Assembly: GCA_028456385.1 (NCBI GenBank)
Contig: JALNQF010000054.1
Coordinates: forward strand, 1 to 64,000
DNA from: Ophiosphaerella korrae
Taxonomy: Eukaryota; Ascomycota; Dothideomycetes; Pleosporales; Phaeosphaeriaceae
Length of the DNA stretch: 64,000 nt
Direction of reading: 5' to 3'
A program made the translations under genes and the position numbers. Positions 44,863-56,665 of the stretch are shown here, in pieces (position 1 is the stretch's first letter; each line of letters starts with the position of its first letter). Under the pieces are notes generated by a model that was not told the DNA's origin, made no database searches, and saw only the letters and a program-made list of their open reading frames with translations.

Positions 44863-47800
44863 CCTTATTAATTTAGTTATTACAAGAAGTAAAGCGTAAG
44901 TAGCGTATAGTCTAGCTAATATAATAGTAGAAAGTTTAACTAAATAAGTAGCTAAAGTACCCCTAAGTAGTTATAAATTAGATAATATAGTATAGAAGGT
45001 AATTAGAGACTATATAAACAACTTAATCTCTAAGAAAGAAAATATAAAAATAGTAGTTAATACCTTAGAGATATAGAATAAAGAACTATAAGATTATTTA
45101 AAGTAAAATAAGGTATAAATTAAAGCTATTATTAAAGGATAGAACTAAATAGAACTAATTACCTAAAGACTAGAAATAAGTGTAATAAAGAAACTACTTA
45201 AAATACTTATACTTAAGAAATTTAATAAAATAAAAAAAAACTTAAAACCCTTTATAGTAGTAGTATAGCTATAGATAGATATACAAGTACTATACTTTAA
45301 TATAGAAGAAAAGAAAGTAATATATATTAGAATATACCTTAAAAGAAATATAATAAAATAGTTTAAACTTTACTAGATAGATTATACTATATATACCCTA
45401 ATAATATAAAAAGATAAAACTAAAGCTATCTTTAGAAGTTATAAATACTTTACTAAATAAATAAGAGTAGTATTTAGAGATATAGATATTACCTAATAAA
45501 CTAAAGAAAGGCTTAAAAGGCTTATATAAAGTAAGAGTATTTCTAAATATATATTATAGTTTAAATAACTATTATAAAATATAGAATAGAATAAAGTATC
45601 TTTAATATTATAATTTAAGTAAGGACTAAATATAAAAATCTAATATAAGATAATTTATATAAAAATACTAAAGATACTAGAAGCTCTAAAGTAATAAGTA
45701 ATATAACTTAATAATAATCTTTAAAAATAGAAGAAAAATAAGTATAGAAGCTAACCTAGAAATTAAGATATTAGAAACTCTATAATCCTTAACGCTAATA
45801 AAGACAAGAAGAAAAAGAAGAATAAAGACTTTATATACTTTAGCTATAGTAAGAAAGGCTACTACTTTAAAGACTATTAATCTAAATAGAAAAAAGATAT
45901 AGTATATTATAAATATAAAAAACTAGGACACTTTATAAAAGATTATAAAAGTAAAGACTATAAGAAAGATAAAGAAGCCTAGTTAAAAACAACTAAAGGT
46001 AAGAAGAAAGTACTAAAAGTATAGGCTAAACCTTAAGAAAAAGTAGCTAAGAGTAAAGAACTATAATATATAATACTTTACTAGACCTTTTATTATAAAG
46101 ATAACTACTATATATACTTTTCTAGTAAGTAAGAAGTAAAATAGTTTTTATAGAAGAATAAAGTAGTAGTAATAAAAGAAAGAATAAAAGTATAGCTAGA
46201 AGAAATAGTATATATAATAGACTTACTAATAGAAGATTTAGAAAGAGAAGAACCCTAGATTCTATTAATCTAGGCTAAAAGACTAGTACTAGATAAAAAG
46301 ACTACTATAGCCTCTCTTAAAGAACTATAAAGAAGTAAGATATAAACTAATATAAGAGGTATAAAATAGACCTAGTTAATAATATATAGCTATAATAGCT
46401 ATATAATAATAGATATAGACGAATAAAACAAATAATAAAAGTTTATTTAGAAATATATACTAGTTATAAGTATAGAGGAAGTATATAAAGACTAGAAAGA
46501 ATATAATCCTAAAGAAATAAAGTTTATACTATTTTAAAAATAGATAAAGTAATATATAGTAGTAGTAAAAAGAATACTTATATAAAAAGAATAGTAGTTC
46601 TTTATAAAAAGAACGTAATAGATTAATAAAGCTTATATACTAAGAGTACTAGTAGTATACTATATCCTAATAAAAGAGATACCTAGAAAAGACAAATACT
46701 AGGAAGAGGACAACGTAATAATAGACCTAAAATATCTAGTACACTTTAAAGCCTTATAGTTATTATACCTAGATAAGAATTATACTATATATAAGAACTC
46801 TAAAGTAAATAACTACGCTTAGCCTATATAAAGAAAAGGTTATAATTATACAAGAGTAATTCTAGTAGAAGATATCTAAAGATAAGAGATAATATAAGAA
46901 GAAGGATATATAGTAGTAAAGCTAGGACCTAAGCTATTAAAAAAAAATACGTCCTAGGAAGACTATAGTATAAATATAGTTATAATAAATATCTAAAATA
47001 CAAAGAATATAAGCTTAAAGTAGAGCTATAGCTTTAAAAAGATAAATAATTTATAAAACTACCTAAGTAAAAATAGCTAGAAGGTATAAGAAGCCTATAT
47101 ATTATAAAAATAAGTATATACTATAAAAAGAAAGTATAATTAATAATTAATAGTAGAGCTATAAAGAACTATATATTTAAGAAGTTTATAGAAATACAAG
47201 GAAAATATTATATAATAAACAAATACCCTTAATAACTAAGTATAATTAAAAGAAAGCTATTTTAGGAACCTATTAGGTTTAAAATAGTTTTCTCTATATT
47301 AGAACTAAAAGAGATAACAATTAAAGATATAGTTATAGATATAATACTAGGTATACTATAGTTATAGATAACTAACCTATATATAGATTAGAGAACAAGG
47401 AAAATTATCTATAGTAAAATAGATATATTAAAAGCTAATATAAGTACCTATAAAAGAGAATTTTTTAAAGAATATAAGAAATAGGAGAAATAGCTTATAG
47501 AACCTAAAGATTATCTTCTAGAATATTAACTATAAGACTTAGTAATAGATATAAAAGTAAGAAAAGATATAGAATAGAGCTTAGTTTATAGAAAAACTAA
47601 AGAAGAATCTAAAATTAAATAAGTATTTATTAAAAATATAATAAGGAAAGGATAGATACAAGAATCTAAATCTTTAGTAGTATATAGACTTATATTTATA
47701 GATAAAAAAGAGATAAATAATAAAAGACCTTATATAGATTTTAGAAAAACTAACGTAATAATAAATAAAAACTAATACCTCTTACTATAAATAAATAAAA

Positions 47801-50369
47801 TATAAGATAAGCTATAGAAAGTAAAGATCTTTACAAAACTAGATATCTAAAACGCTTACTACTAGATTAGAATTAAGAAAGGTAATAAATAGAAAATAGT
47901 ATTTAGAATACAATATAGACTATATAAATACTTAGTTATACTCTTTAGCCTAATAAATATACTAGTAGCCTTTTAGGAAAGAATTAATATAATACTAAGA
48001 GAGTACTTAGATATATTTATATTTATATACCTAGACAATATCTTTATATTCTTAGAAATAGAAGAAGAATATATATAATATATATACAAAGTACTAGAAG
48101 AACTAGTAGAAAGTAAACTATTCTTTAAAATAAGAAAGTATAAATTCTATATAAAAGAAATAGACTTCTTTAGATTTATTATAGAACTAGGAAAGATTAA
48201 GATTAAATTAGAAAAAATTAAGTTAATTAATAAATAGCTAACACTAAAGAACTTAAAAGAAGTATAATAATTTTATAGGTTAGTAAACTTCTATAAGAAG
48301 TTAATAGTAAGATAGTCTAAAAATATAAAACTAATAATAAGGCTTATAAAAAAAGATACGCTATTTAAATAGATAAAAGAATATAATAAAGTATTTAATA
48401 AGATTAAGAGAAAGTTTATAAAAAACGTAGTTATTAGAATATATAACTTAGACCTACTAGTAATAGTAAAAATAGATATATCTAACTTAGTCTATAGAAT
48501 AGTACTAATACAAGAAGACCTAAAAACTAAAAAAGAGTACTTAGTTAAATACTTCTCTAAAAAGATAAAGCTAGTAGAGCTTAAATACTTAATTTATAAT
48601 AAAGAGATACTAGTAATCTATAAAGTACTTAAGTAATAGAGAGTATATTTATAAAGAGTAAAATATAAAATAAAAATCTATATAGACTATAAGAACTTTA
48701 TAAGATTTATACTAAATAAAGAATTCTTATAATACTATATTAGATAGTAAGAATTCCTATTAATATTTAACTTAGAAATTATATATATAAAAAGAAAAGA
48801 TAACTAATTTATAGACGCCCTTAGTAGAAGACTAGACTTATAAGAGGAAGTAAATACTACTAGTATAGTTCTAGTAAAGAACAAAGAAGGATATTTAGTC
48901 TTAAATATACCTAAGATAGCTGCAACTCTTAAAAGAATAAGTAGTAAGCTAAATAAATAGATTTAGAAAATAACGTAAGAAGTATCTAAAGAAATAAAGA
49001 AACTAGAAATCTAAGAAGGATTTATATAAGCTTATAAAAGGATATATATTCTAAGAAAAATTTAAAGAGAATTTATATAATAATTCTATAAATTACTAGT
49101 ATATAGATACTAAGGAATTAATAAAACCTTAGATAGGTTACTATAAGACTACTATATTCTAAAAGTAAAATAATTAGTAATAAAGGTACTATAAGATTAT
49201 ATAGAATACTAAAGAAATAAGTATAATAGATATATACTATATAAAATACTATAACTAGTAGAAGTACTAGAATAACTATAAAGAGTTATTACAATAGACT
49301 TTATTATAAAGTTACTAAAGTTAAAAGACCTAATATTAGGAGTTAAGTATAATAGAATTCTAATAATAGTAGATAAACTTATAAAATACTTGTATTTTAG
49401 ACTATATAAAGAGAAAAGTAAGATAGAGATTACTATATACTAAGTTCTAGGAACTATAATTAGTTAATATAGACTACTAGATAAGATTATTATAGATAGA
49501 AATATAAGATTTATATTAAAACTATAGAGAATAATAATAGTATAATTAGGAATATAATATATAATATCTACTATAGACTACTTATAAATAGATAGATAAT
49601 TAGAACAAATAAATTAGATAGTAGAACAATACTTAAGATACTACCTTAACTATAACTAAAATAACTAGGTATAGCTACTACCTATAGTATAGTTAGTATA
49701 CAATAGCGTAAAGAATATAGTAACAAGAGTATTACCTTTCTTTATAAACTATAGATTTAACCCTAATATATACTAAATACTAAGAGAGTAAATATCTTAG
49801 TTCCTAAGAAGAAAAAACTTTACTAATAGACTTAAGAATATATATAATTAACTAAGATAGGATATAGAATTCCTATATAATTAAATAGTAAGATACTATA
49901 ATAAAAAGTATAAAGAGAGACCCTAACTTAAAAAGAGAGAAAAAGTATAGTTAGTATAAAAAAATATTAAGAGTAAATAACTAAGTTTAAAACTAGACTA
50001 CATTAAAATAAGACTATATAAAATTAAAACAGAAGTTACACTAGTTATATTTAAACTAAAACTACTAAGTAAAATAAAGATATACCTAACCTTCTATATA
50101 GTACTACTAGAAATAGTACTATAAAACGTAGAACTACTAGTATATAAAGTAGATATAAATAGAGAATAAGAAGAATAAGAAGTAAAAGAAATCCTAGTAT
50201 ACTAGTTCTATAGTAGTAGAAACTATTACTTAGTAAAATAGATAAGAATAGATAAAAAAAGGCAACTATAGGAAGATATATAGGAACTAGAAAATAACCT
50301 TAATTACTTTAAGAAACTAGAAGAGTTCTAAAGTTAAAACCCTCTAAAGCGCCTTATAGTAAACTAAGA

Positions 50370-50930
50370 AAATTAATGTTACTACTACTAGATAGAGAGG
50401 TAATAGGAATACTTAATATAATAAGAGTAGCCTTTACTATAGCCTTAAAATTAAGCTTAGACTCTATAAGAGTAGCTTATATAATAGACTTCTTATTATT
50501 TAAAGCTTTTATTTTATAGAGATAGATTAAACGAGTGTAATTTTCTACTTATATACTTAGAATCTAATTATATTCTTTTTTAGCCTTAGTAATCTATCTA
50601 GATAGTTTATCTTAAGTATAGTTAATAGCTCTTCTTATTATAAATAAGTATAGACGTATAAATAAGTATTATTAACCTATATTTTATAAGAGATACACTA
50701 GAAAGATTATAAAATATATAAGTATTAATATAAATATATACCTTATAGGCCTTACTATATTTTAAAGAGATATACTCTATAAGAGGATTTAAAGATTTAT
50801 ACTAAGAATAAAGAAATATAGTAATACTATAGCGTAATACGTAATCTACTAATTAAAGATAATAAAGGGTAAACTTAGTAGGTATAGAGATAGAGAATAA
50901 AGAACTCTATATTAACAAAGAAACTAGATT
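50370..50930 (-). other. Conserved antisense reading frames in element D
   Basis: Frame 1 residues include SSVSLIKYR and YNKKSY before the stop. Frame 2 residues include AINYT, LYKIKALNNKK and IESKLNFKAIV. It is diverged from A and C but alignable in the same frames, which is the main evidence for past coding function. Confidence 0.45.
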
Positions 50931-50984
50931 AATAACTCTAGCTCTAGGATAGATAAACTAGAACCTACTTAGAGGAGGAGATAG

Positions 50985-51411
50985 TGTTACAAGCGTAATA
51001 GGAGAAATTAAGATAGAACTAATTAGTCTTAACTTAGATACTAATAAAGTATAGAACAAGTAGAGTAATAACTTTAATTAGGAAGCTACTTATAACTAGA
51101 ATATATAGTAGTAATCTATAATTATATATAAATAGATTAGAGTAATCTATAATAATATATAAATAGATTAGTAGTAATCTATAACGTTATATAAATAGAT
51201 TAGTATAAGTATATAGTTAATAGGATGTATATTATTAGAATAGTATTAGTAATCTAATCTTTAACCTAGAACGCTAATACTTAACATTATATACATAAAT
51301 TAACTATTATTTATAGTTATTACTAATTATAATACAAGCTTTTATTATTACCTTGTAATCTACTAATAACCTAGAGGCTATTAGGAAGTCGACCCTAGTA
51401 ACCCCGTAATA
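50985..51411 (+). repeat. 3' LTR of element D
   Basis: About 427 bp. The end point is set by length and by partial similarity (ACCCCGTAATA against ACCCTATTACA in the 5' LTR). Confidence 0.75.
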
Positions 51412-52696
51412 TAAAGCTTCTAGTATCCTAGGTTTCTCTATATAAATTATTTTATATTAGATTTTTGTATTTAATCTTTGTTTAAATTATAATATTAAAG
51501 ATACTTTATTCTATTCTATATTTTATAATAGTTATTTAAACTATAATATATATTTAGAAATACCTTTATTTTATATAAGCCTTTTAAGCCTTTCTTTAGC
51601 TTATTAAGTAATATCTATATCTCTAAATACTACTCTTATTTATTTAGTAAAGTATTTATAACTTCTAAAGATAGCTCTAGTTTTATCTTTCTATATTATT
51701 AGGGCGTATATAGTATAATCTATCTAGTAAGGTTTAAACTATCTTATTACGTCTCCTTTAAAGTATATTCTAATATATATTACCTTTTTTTCTTCTATAT
51801 TAAAGTATAGTACTTGTATATCTATTTATAGCTATACTACTACTATAAAGGGTTTTAGGTTTTTCTTTATTCTATTAAATTTCTTAAGTATAGGTATCTT
51901 AAGTAGTTTCTTTATTGTACTTATCTCTAGTTATTAGGTAATTAGTTCTATTTAGTTCTAACCTTTAATAATAGCTTTAATCTATACTTTATTCTACTTT
52001 AAATAGTCTTGTAGTTCTTTATTCTATATCTCTAATATATTAATTACTATCTTTATATCTTCTTTCTCTAAGATTAAGTTATTTATATAATCTCTAATTA
52101 CTTTCTATACTATATTATCTAACTTATAACTACTTATAAGTACTTTAGCTACTTATTTAGTTAAACTTTCTACTATTATATTAGCTAGACTATACGCTAC
52201 TTACGCTTTACTTCTTGTAATAACTAAATTAGTAAGGTATAATAAGGTCTCTTTTATTAACTATAGGTAACTACTATAAGTTATTAGTAGATTAGGAGTT
52301 AATAGTAAAAGTTTATATTATAATTAGTAATAACTATAAATAATAGTTAATTTATATATACAATGTTAAGTATTAGCGTTCTAGGTTAGAGATTAGATTA
52401 CTAATATTATCTTAATAATACGTATCTAGTTAACTATATACTTATACTAATCTATTTATATAATACTATAGATTACTATTAATCTATTTATACGTAACTA
52501 TAGATTACTTTAATCTATTCGTATATTATTATAGATTACTCTAATCTATCTATATATAACTATAGATTACTACTACGTATCCTAGTTATAAGTAGTTTCT
52601 TAATTAAGGTTATTACCCTACTCGTCTTATACTTTATTAGTATCTAAGTTAAGATTAATTAGTTCTATCTCGATTTCTCTTATTACGCCTATAATA
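51412..52696 (-). mobile_element. Retrotransposon E: truncated 5' part (gag plus LTR), minus strand
   Basis: 51412-52237 is a minus-strand gag remnant alignable to 25190-26020 of A. It is followed by a 459-bp LTR (52238-52696) ending GCCTATAATA. Pol and the second LTR are missing, so the element was cut at the junction with D's 3' LTR. The two elements meet head to head in opposite orientation without a shared 5-bp duplication. Confidence 0.75.
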
Positions 52697-53734
52697 TATA
52701 CCTAGTATCTAGGTCCTATAATAATACTATTAAGATCTAGGATACAAATAGTAGTATATAACTCTAGTCTATTGTCTTTTTACTTAGCTTAATATAGCTA
52801 GCGTCTAGGTTTAAAGAAAAGATATTCTATCTAAGCTTAAGTATAATTAAGTTTAGACTATATATAAATAATAGATACTTTAGAGAATTTCTTATAGCTA
52901 CTATTAGAATAGTAGTTATTATATTTTATAGTATCTAAGAATATAATTAGTATTAGGACTAGTTATTAAAGGGTTTAGATATAACGCCTATCTTAACTAA
53001 CCTCTAGGGACTCTTTAAAGCACGCCTAGAGAGTTATAGTTACGTAATAGCCTAGTCTATAGCTTAGGTTTCTTATATCCTTACTCTATAAGGATTTGTC
53101 TTTAATATACTCTAGATAACTTACTACTCTTCTAGCTCCTTTACTTCCTACCTCGCTAAAGCCCTTATATTATATATATAATATTAAGAGTAATAAGTAT
53201 TAAGAATATTTAAACTATTCTTAACAATATTATATATTTACTATTCCCTCTATTTTATAGAGGGCTAGAGATTAGTATAAATAGTATAAATATATAGCCT
53301 ATAGATTTACTATAGTAAAGCTTTAAGTATACTCTAGATTAAGTTAGTAGTAAGATATCTACTTCTTAAAAATTTAATACGTAGTAAATTTACTACTTCT
53401 ACCTTGTTAAAATAATAAACTCCTCTAATAATACTAGTAAGGAAGATAGCTAACTCGTACTAACTAGGAGCTTGCGTAGATAGTAATACTATACTAACAA
53501 GGAGAAGAGGATAGAAGGTAGCTATAGATAGTTAGTAGCTTACTAAGTACAGCTACTATAGATACGATTTTAGATAAAAACAGCCTAGAACCTAGTAGTA
53601 GCGAGTATCTAGAGCTCTTACCCTACTCCTAATCTAAAGTTATATTTTAGATGTCTTGTAGCACTTAGTAGTAACGCTGTATAGCTATAGGCCTAATAGC
53701 TGCTATAGATACGTTACGCGCTAACGATAAGGTA
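52697..53734. other. AT-rich segment with inverted similarity to 41570-42110
   Basis: No gene is readable. The reverse complement of 53030-53560 aligns with about 41570-42110. Shared landmarks are CGCAAGCTCCTAG, then AGCTATCTTC, TTACTAG and TACTTAAAGC in the same order. It adjoins the right TIR of the Tc1-like element. It may be the other arm of an unidentified long-TIR element. Confidence 0.4.
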
Positions 53735-54183
53735 AGACGTATAGAGTTACTACCTATTAGCGAGTATTAGTAATTTAGTTCTACTAGAGGTACTAGTCGA
53801 CATAGTAGACCTACATAAAATTGCGCTGTGTAGCGCGCATAGGGTTAATAGTAACTTCCTACTACTAGAGAGAGGCTCTTAGGCCTAGACAAGATTATTC
53901 TATTAAAATGTAAAGTAATAAGGGCTTAAGGTTAGCGCTGTAGAGAGGAAAGTCTGTTAGGCTACAAAGGAAGGCGCTATACAAATCAGGCTTAGAGACG
54001 ACAATGTAAACGTAATTTTTAGGGAAGAGTAGATTATAGACGTTTAGAATTAGGTACAACAGATTATTCTTATAGAACTATAGCAATATTTGTTGTGCGT
54101 ATAGGTTTTGTAGTTGCTGAAAGTCAAAGTACCCCTCATTTGTCTCGGCACACAGGGTGTCTCGCTACGCAGGGACGGACCAT
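53735..54183. repeat. Right long TIR of the Tc1-like element
   Basis: It is the inverted partner of 17816-18265 and ends GTCTCGCTACGCAGGGACGG ACCA, followed by TA. The outer 90 bp are the best preserved. Confidence 0.8.
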
Positions 54184-54366
54184 ATACAACCTATTAGTCG
54201 AAGAATTTGAAAAATAATTTAAAATGAGCTAAAGAACCTATCCTTAGGTTCATAGATAATATTATAGCGCTGACGTTGAGATTTAAGAGGCTGTTTTTCA
54301 GCGTTTTTGGTGTGTTTTGGGGTGCGTCACTCACTTGTACGCGTCACTCGCTTGTAAACTACATTA

Positions 54367-54899
54367 TGTATATATAAAAGAGTCGCGGACATACAAAGGC
54401 CGCGCAGGCGTCAGATACAAAGTGTGTCAAAATCCACTATCTTCCAATCGAACTTGCGCAACAGCTTTGGATTGCCTTGGGCGGTGATTTGTGGCCAAGT
54501 TTAGGTATCCAGCCACCTTTGTAACTGTAGGTGAATGTAGCAATTAGGCAGCCCCCCAGGCTCAATCACCCAAGCAACGGCCAAGTAAATTCACGCAAGT
54601 GAAAGGTCAATTAGTGCCTTGCAAATCAACAAAACGAGTTCTTTCCCTCTACAAATTTTCAAATTAGCTTTTGCCCAAGCCCTCAACTACACTCGACACC
54701 TGAATGAAACTTGCTTGCTTTGCCTTGCCTGTAACGTCAATACATAGCTAACTCAGCTAACGTTATCAACCAATAGACAAGCCGTCTTTGAAGAACGAGT
54801 CTCTAGCCCACAGACAATCCATTTCTGAAGACCGTTCATTCACAAAGCTCGACTCCGCTGGGAGAAATTCTGGACTAATCACATCTTTGACCCTAAAAC
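54367..54899. other. Upstream region of the zinc-finger gene
   Basis: Normal base composition returns within a few bases of the element end. The pyrimidine-rich TTTCCCTCTACAAATTTTC near 54643 and the following 200 bp are the likely promoter and 5' UTR. No gene is seen. Confidence 0.4.
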
Positions 54900-55787
54900 A
54901 TGGCAGACAACAACGAAAACAGCGGCTCAACTCCGTCGTTGCAGTCAGACATCCCAAGCTGCGCAATATGTCGTCAAACCTGCGGCCAAATGGGGTATCC
55001 ACAACGCGTAACCCATTTCAACAGGTGCTGGACTGCACTCCAAGCATACGACCCGGCACAGCGCCGCAAACTGCAAGCCACACCACGGAGCCCACCCCCA
55101 ACAACCCCACAAGAATCTTCCCCGTCAATATCCAGCTCTTCGGACGCAGACTCCTCGTCCGACGAGTACGACTTCCGCCTTCCCCCCACCACCATCCCAC
55201 CCACCGCATGCATCAACTGCGCACAGGACCTCGCACATCTCCCCGCCCTCGACGCTTTCAACCACCGCATCTCCTGCCTCCAAAGCTGCCAGCCCACCAG
55301 CTGCCCCGTCTGCTACAAGAGCTTCCTGCAGCCCGAGCAGTGGGCGACGGACGCCATGGCATGGCACCTGCACGTCTGCCAGACGCAGGTAGCAGGGAGC
55401 GCGGCAGAGAAAGAGTCGTTTGACGCGCTGGTCTCCGCGTGGGTAGGACAGCAGGAGATAGTGCACCGCCGGATCACGGGGAAAGTAGGAAAGAGAAGAG
55501 ACTGGGGAAGCCTGGAGCATAGGCAGGGATATACGGCAAAGCGGGACACGGGCTTGGCGCTGGGGAACGGGCAGTTTAGGCGAGCGGAGTCCCCGTTGAG
55601 AGCAGGTGAGAGTGGCGGGGACGCGGCGTGGTCGTCGTTCGCGCAGATGAACAGATTCCTAGACGGGGCGTCGGAGTACGAGTATAGACGGCTGGACATG
55701 TTGTTTCACTCGTCCTGCTGGGAGGAAGACGAAGGATGGATGGGTATGGTGATACCGCTACCGGGCTTGATGCACTGCTCGAAGTAG
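54900..55787 (+). CDS. Protein with three CCHC zinc fingers, 295 aa
   Basis: This is a single intact frame. Three regularly built fingers are visible: C21-x2-C24-x14-H39-x3-C43, C104-x2-C107-x14-H122-x3-C126, and C135-x2-C138-x17-H156-x3-C160. The first two are separated by a Ser/Pro-rich acidic linker (SSSSDADSSSDEYDF). The finger form (CxxC, helix, HxxxC) resembles the ubiquitin-binding UBZ/SLX4-type fingers of DNA-repair proteins, so ubiquitin binding or a nuclear repair role is possible but inferred. The C-terminal half (170-295) has no recognised domain. The GC-rich codon use shows no RIP, although the gene begins only about 535 bp from the repeat island. The start is chosen as the first Met before finger 1. 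Confidence 0.8.
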   Translation: MADNNENSGSTPSLQSDIPSCAICRQTCGQMGYPQRVTHFNRCWTALQAYDPAQRRKLQATPRSPPPTTPQESSPSISSSSDADSSSDEYDFRLPPTTIPPTACINCAQDLAHLPALDAFNHRISCLQSCQPTSCPVCYKSFLQPEQWATDAMAWHLHVCQTQVAGSAAEKESFDALVSAWVGQQEIVHRRITGKVGKRRDWGSLEHRQGYTAKRDTGLALGNGQFRRAESPLRAGESGGDAAWSSFAQMNRFLDGASEYEYRRLDMLFHSSCWEEDEGWMGMVIPLPGLMHCSK

Positions 55788-56665
55788 GCCGTGGGTGAGA
55801 ACGGGGAGGAGTATATGGGGTGCGCCGACAATGTATTTATATAGATGGGATGCTCTGAGGAGCGAGAGAGATGAGGTTTAAGCGAAAACCGCACCTACCC
55901 ACGCAGTATCAGTGTAAAATATTTATGTCACAAGGGAAATGTCAGGCATATTGTATTCAATTCAGCAAAGCTCACTGGGGTTTAGTATATAATGAATCAT
56001 TTCATGCACGAAATATAGGTACGACTGTCGCTCTGCTACATGCTCCGTTGACAGTTCAATAAATGGTGAGGATGGTTCTTTACAAGAGAAGATGAAGGTA
56101 TCTGGTTATTACAGGCAGAGATAGGTAGAGTATGTTACGTAGTTAGTGTCAAATAAAGATGGAAAGCGGAAAAGCTTTTACGACAAATACTAGTATTATA
56201 TCTTACGTATCGAGGGCTGCTTATCGAATTTCAAACTGAGAGAAGTCCTAGATGTCGTAAGAGATAAGGCTAGTTTTTAGCCCTGGCATGCACTTATATG
56301 CGCCCATGGTTGATAATTTGATAATCTAGGAATTGAGTACATAGTATCTAAAGCAAGGCTACCATGAATAAATCTTATATCCGCAGCTAGAGCTCACCAC
56401 TAAGAAAATTTGATGCAGAACAATTATCATCCCTATGAATATGCACTAGGGTACCTTTTTCATCGCGTTGGTAGAAGATATCCCAAGAAACACACACCCG
56501 AATCTCTAGATATTCGAATTTGCTGGTTAGGGTTCGCTTCGTTGTACAAAGAGTAGCTACTGTCTGCCCAAAACACACTTGTTCGATCTTTCAGACGAAT
56601 ATTTGATTCCTTTTCTAGATTAATAAATTCGTGGAAATCTGCGCTGCAACGAAACCAATCAAGAT
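55788..56665. other. Intergenic, about 0.9 kb
   Basis: No supportable gene. Short frames at 55871-56062 and 56387-56578 lack family features. Composition is AT-leaning towards the right. Confidence 0.35.

Larger units (their letters stand above)
44434..51411 (+). mobile_element. Retrotransposon D: Ty3/gypsy chromodomain type, nearly complete, about 6.98 kb
   Basis: The 5' LTR is 44434-44862 (429 bp). The 3' LTR starts at 50985 after the purine tract AGAGGAGGAGATAG and ends about 51411 (427 bp), its last ten bases differing from the 5' copy. Gag with zinc-knuckle remnants, protease, RT without the 327-bp gap seen in B (47700-48060 present), integrase and chromodomain remnants run on the plus strand. 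No target duplication is found: the left flank is AACTT, and the right flank runs straight into the gag remnant of E. This suggests a rearrangement at the right border. The antisense frames described for A and C are present at about 50370-50930. Confidence 0.85.
17816..54183 (-). mobile_element. Tc1-like DNA transposon with long TIRs, inflated by nested retrotransposons
   Basis: It is bounded by inverted termini starting AGGTGCATCCCTGCGTAGCG on the left and, on the other strand from the right, TGGTCCGTCCCTGCGTAGCG. Both sit next to TA (17814-17815 and 54184-54185), and the uninterrupted relative at 58634-59014 has a single TA at the matching place. This is a clean empty-site argument for insertion at TA, as expected for Tc1/mariner. 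The interior carries a minus-strand DD34E transposase remnant (18640-19416, continuing after 40639) and everything inserted later. The terminal repeats are about 450 bp, unusually long for Tc1. All coding sequence is destroyed by C-to-T and G-to-A changes. Confidence 0.8.
17579..54364. mobile_element. Small TIR element (MITE-like) split by a 36.4-kb insertion
   Basis: The left arm (17579-17813) and right arm (54186-54364) are inverted copies over their outer 100-130 bp. The left begins ACGTAGTTTACAAGCGAGTG and the right ends in the matching CTTGTAAACTACAT. Joined at TA they make an element of about 415 bp that aligns along its length with the unbroken relative at 58634-59014. The alignment includes the stretch around ATATCTAGGAAAC-TA in this copy and ATATCTTAGGAATGATA in the relative. 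The right end is flanked by TA; the left flank reads CA, so the target duplication is imperfect. It has no coding capacity, so movement would depend on a transposase elsewhere. Confidence 0.85.

Noticed and set aside
51412..52696. E as the missing right half of D
   Set aside because: E is in the opposite orientation and carries gag plus a 5' LTR, so it cannot be D's own end.
17579..54364. Starship-type giant transposon
   Set aside because: The size and accessory setting fit, but there is no tyrosine-recombinase captain, no cargo genes, and the internal structure is fully explained by LTR pairs, target duplications and a Tc1-like shell.
54788..55423. 211-aa frame overlapping the zinc-finger gene
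   Set aside because: Arg/Pro-rich shadow in another phase of the clearly patterned zinc-finger gene.
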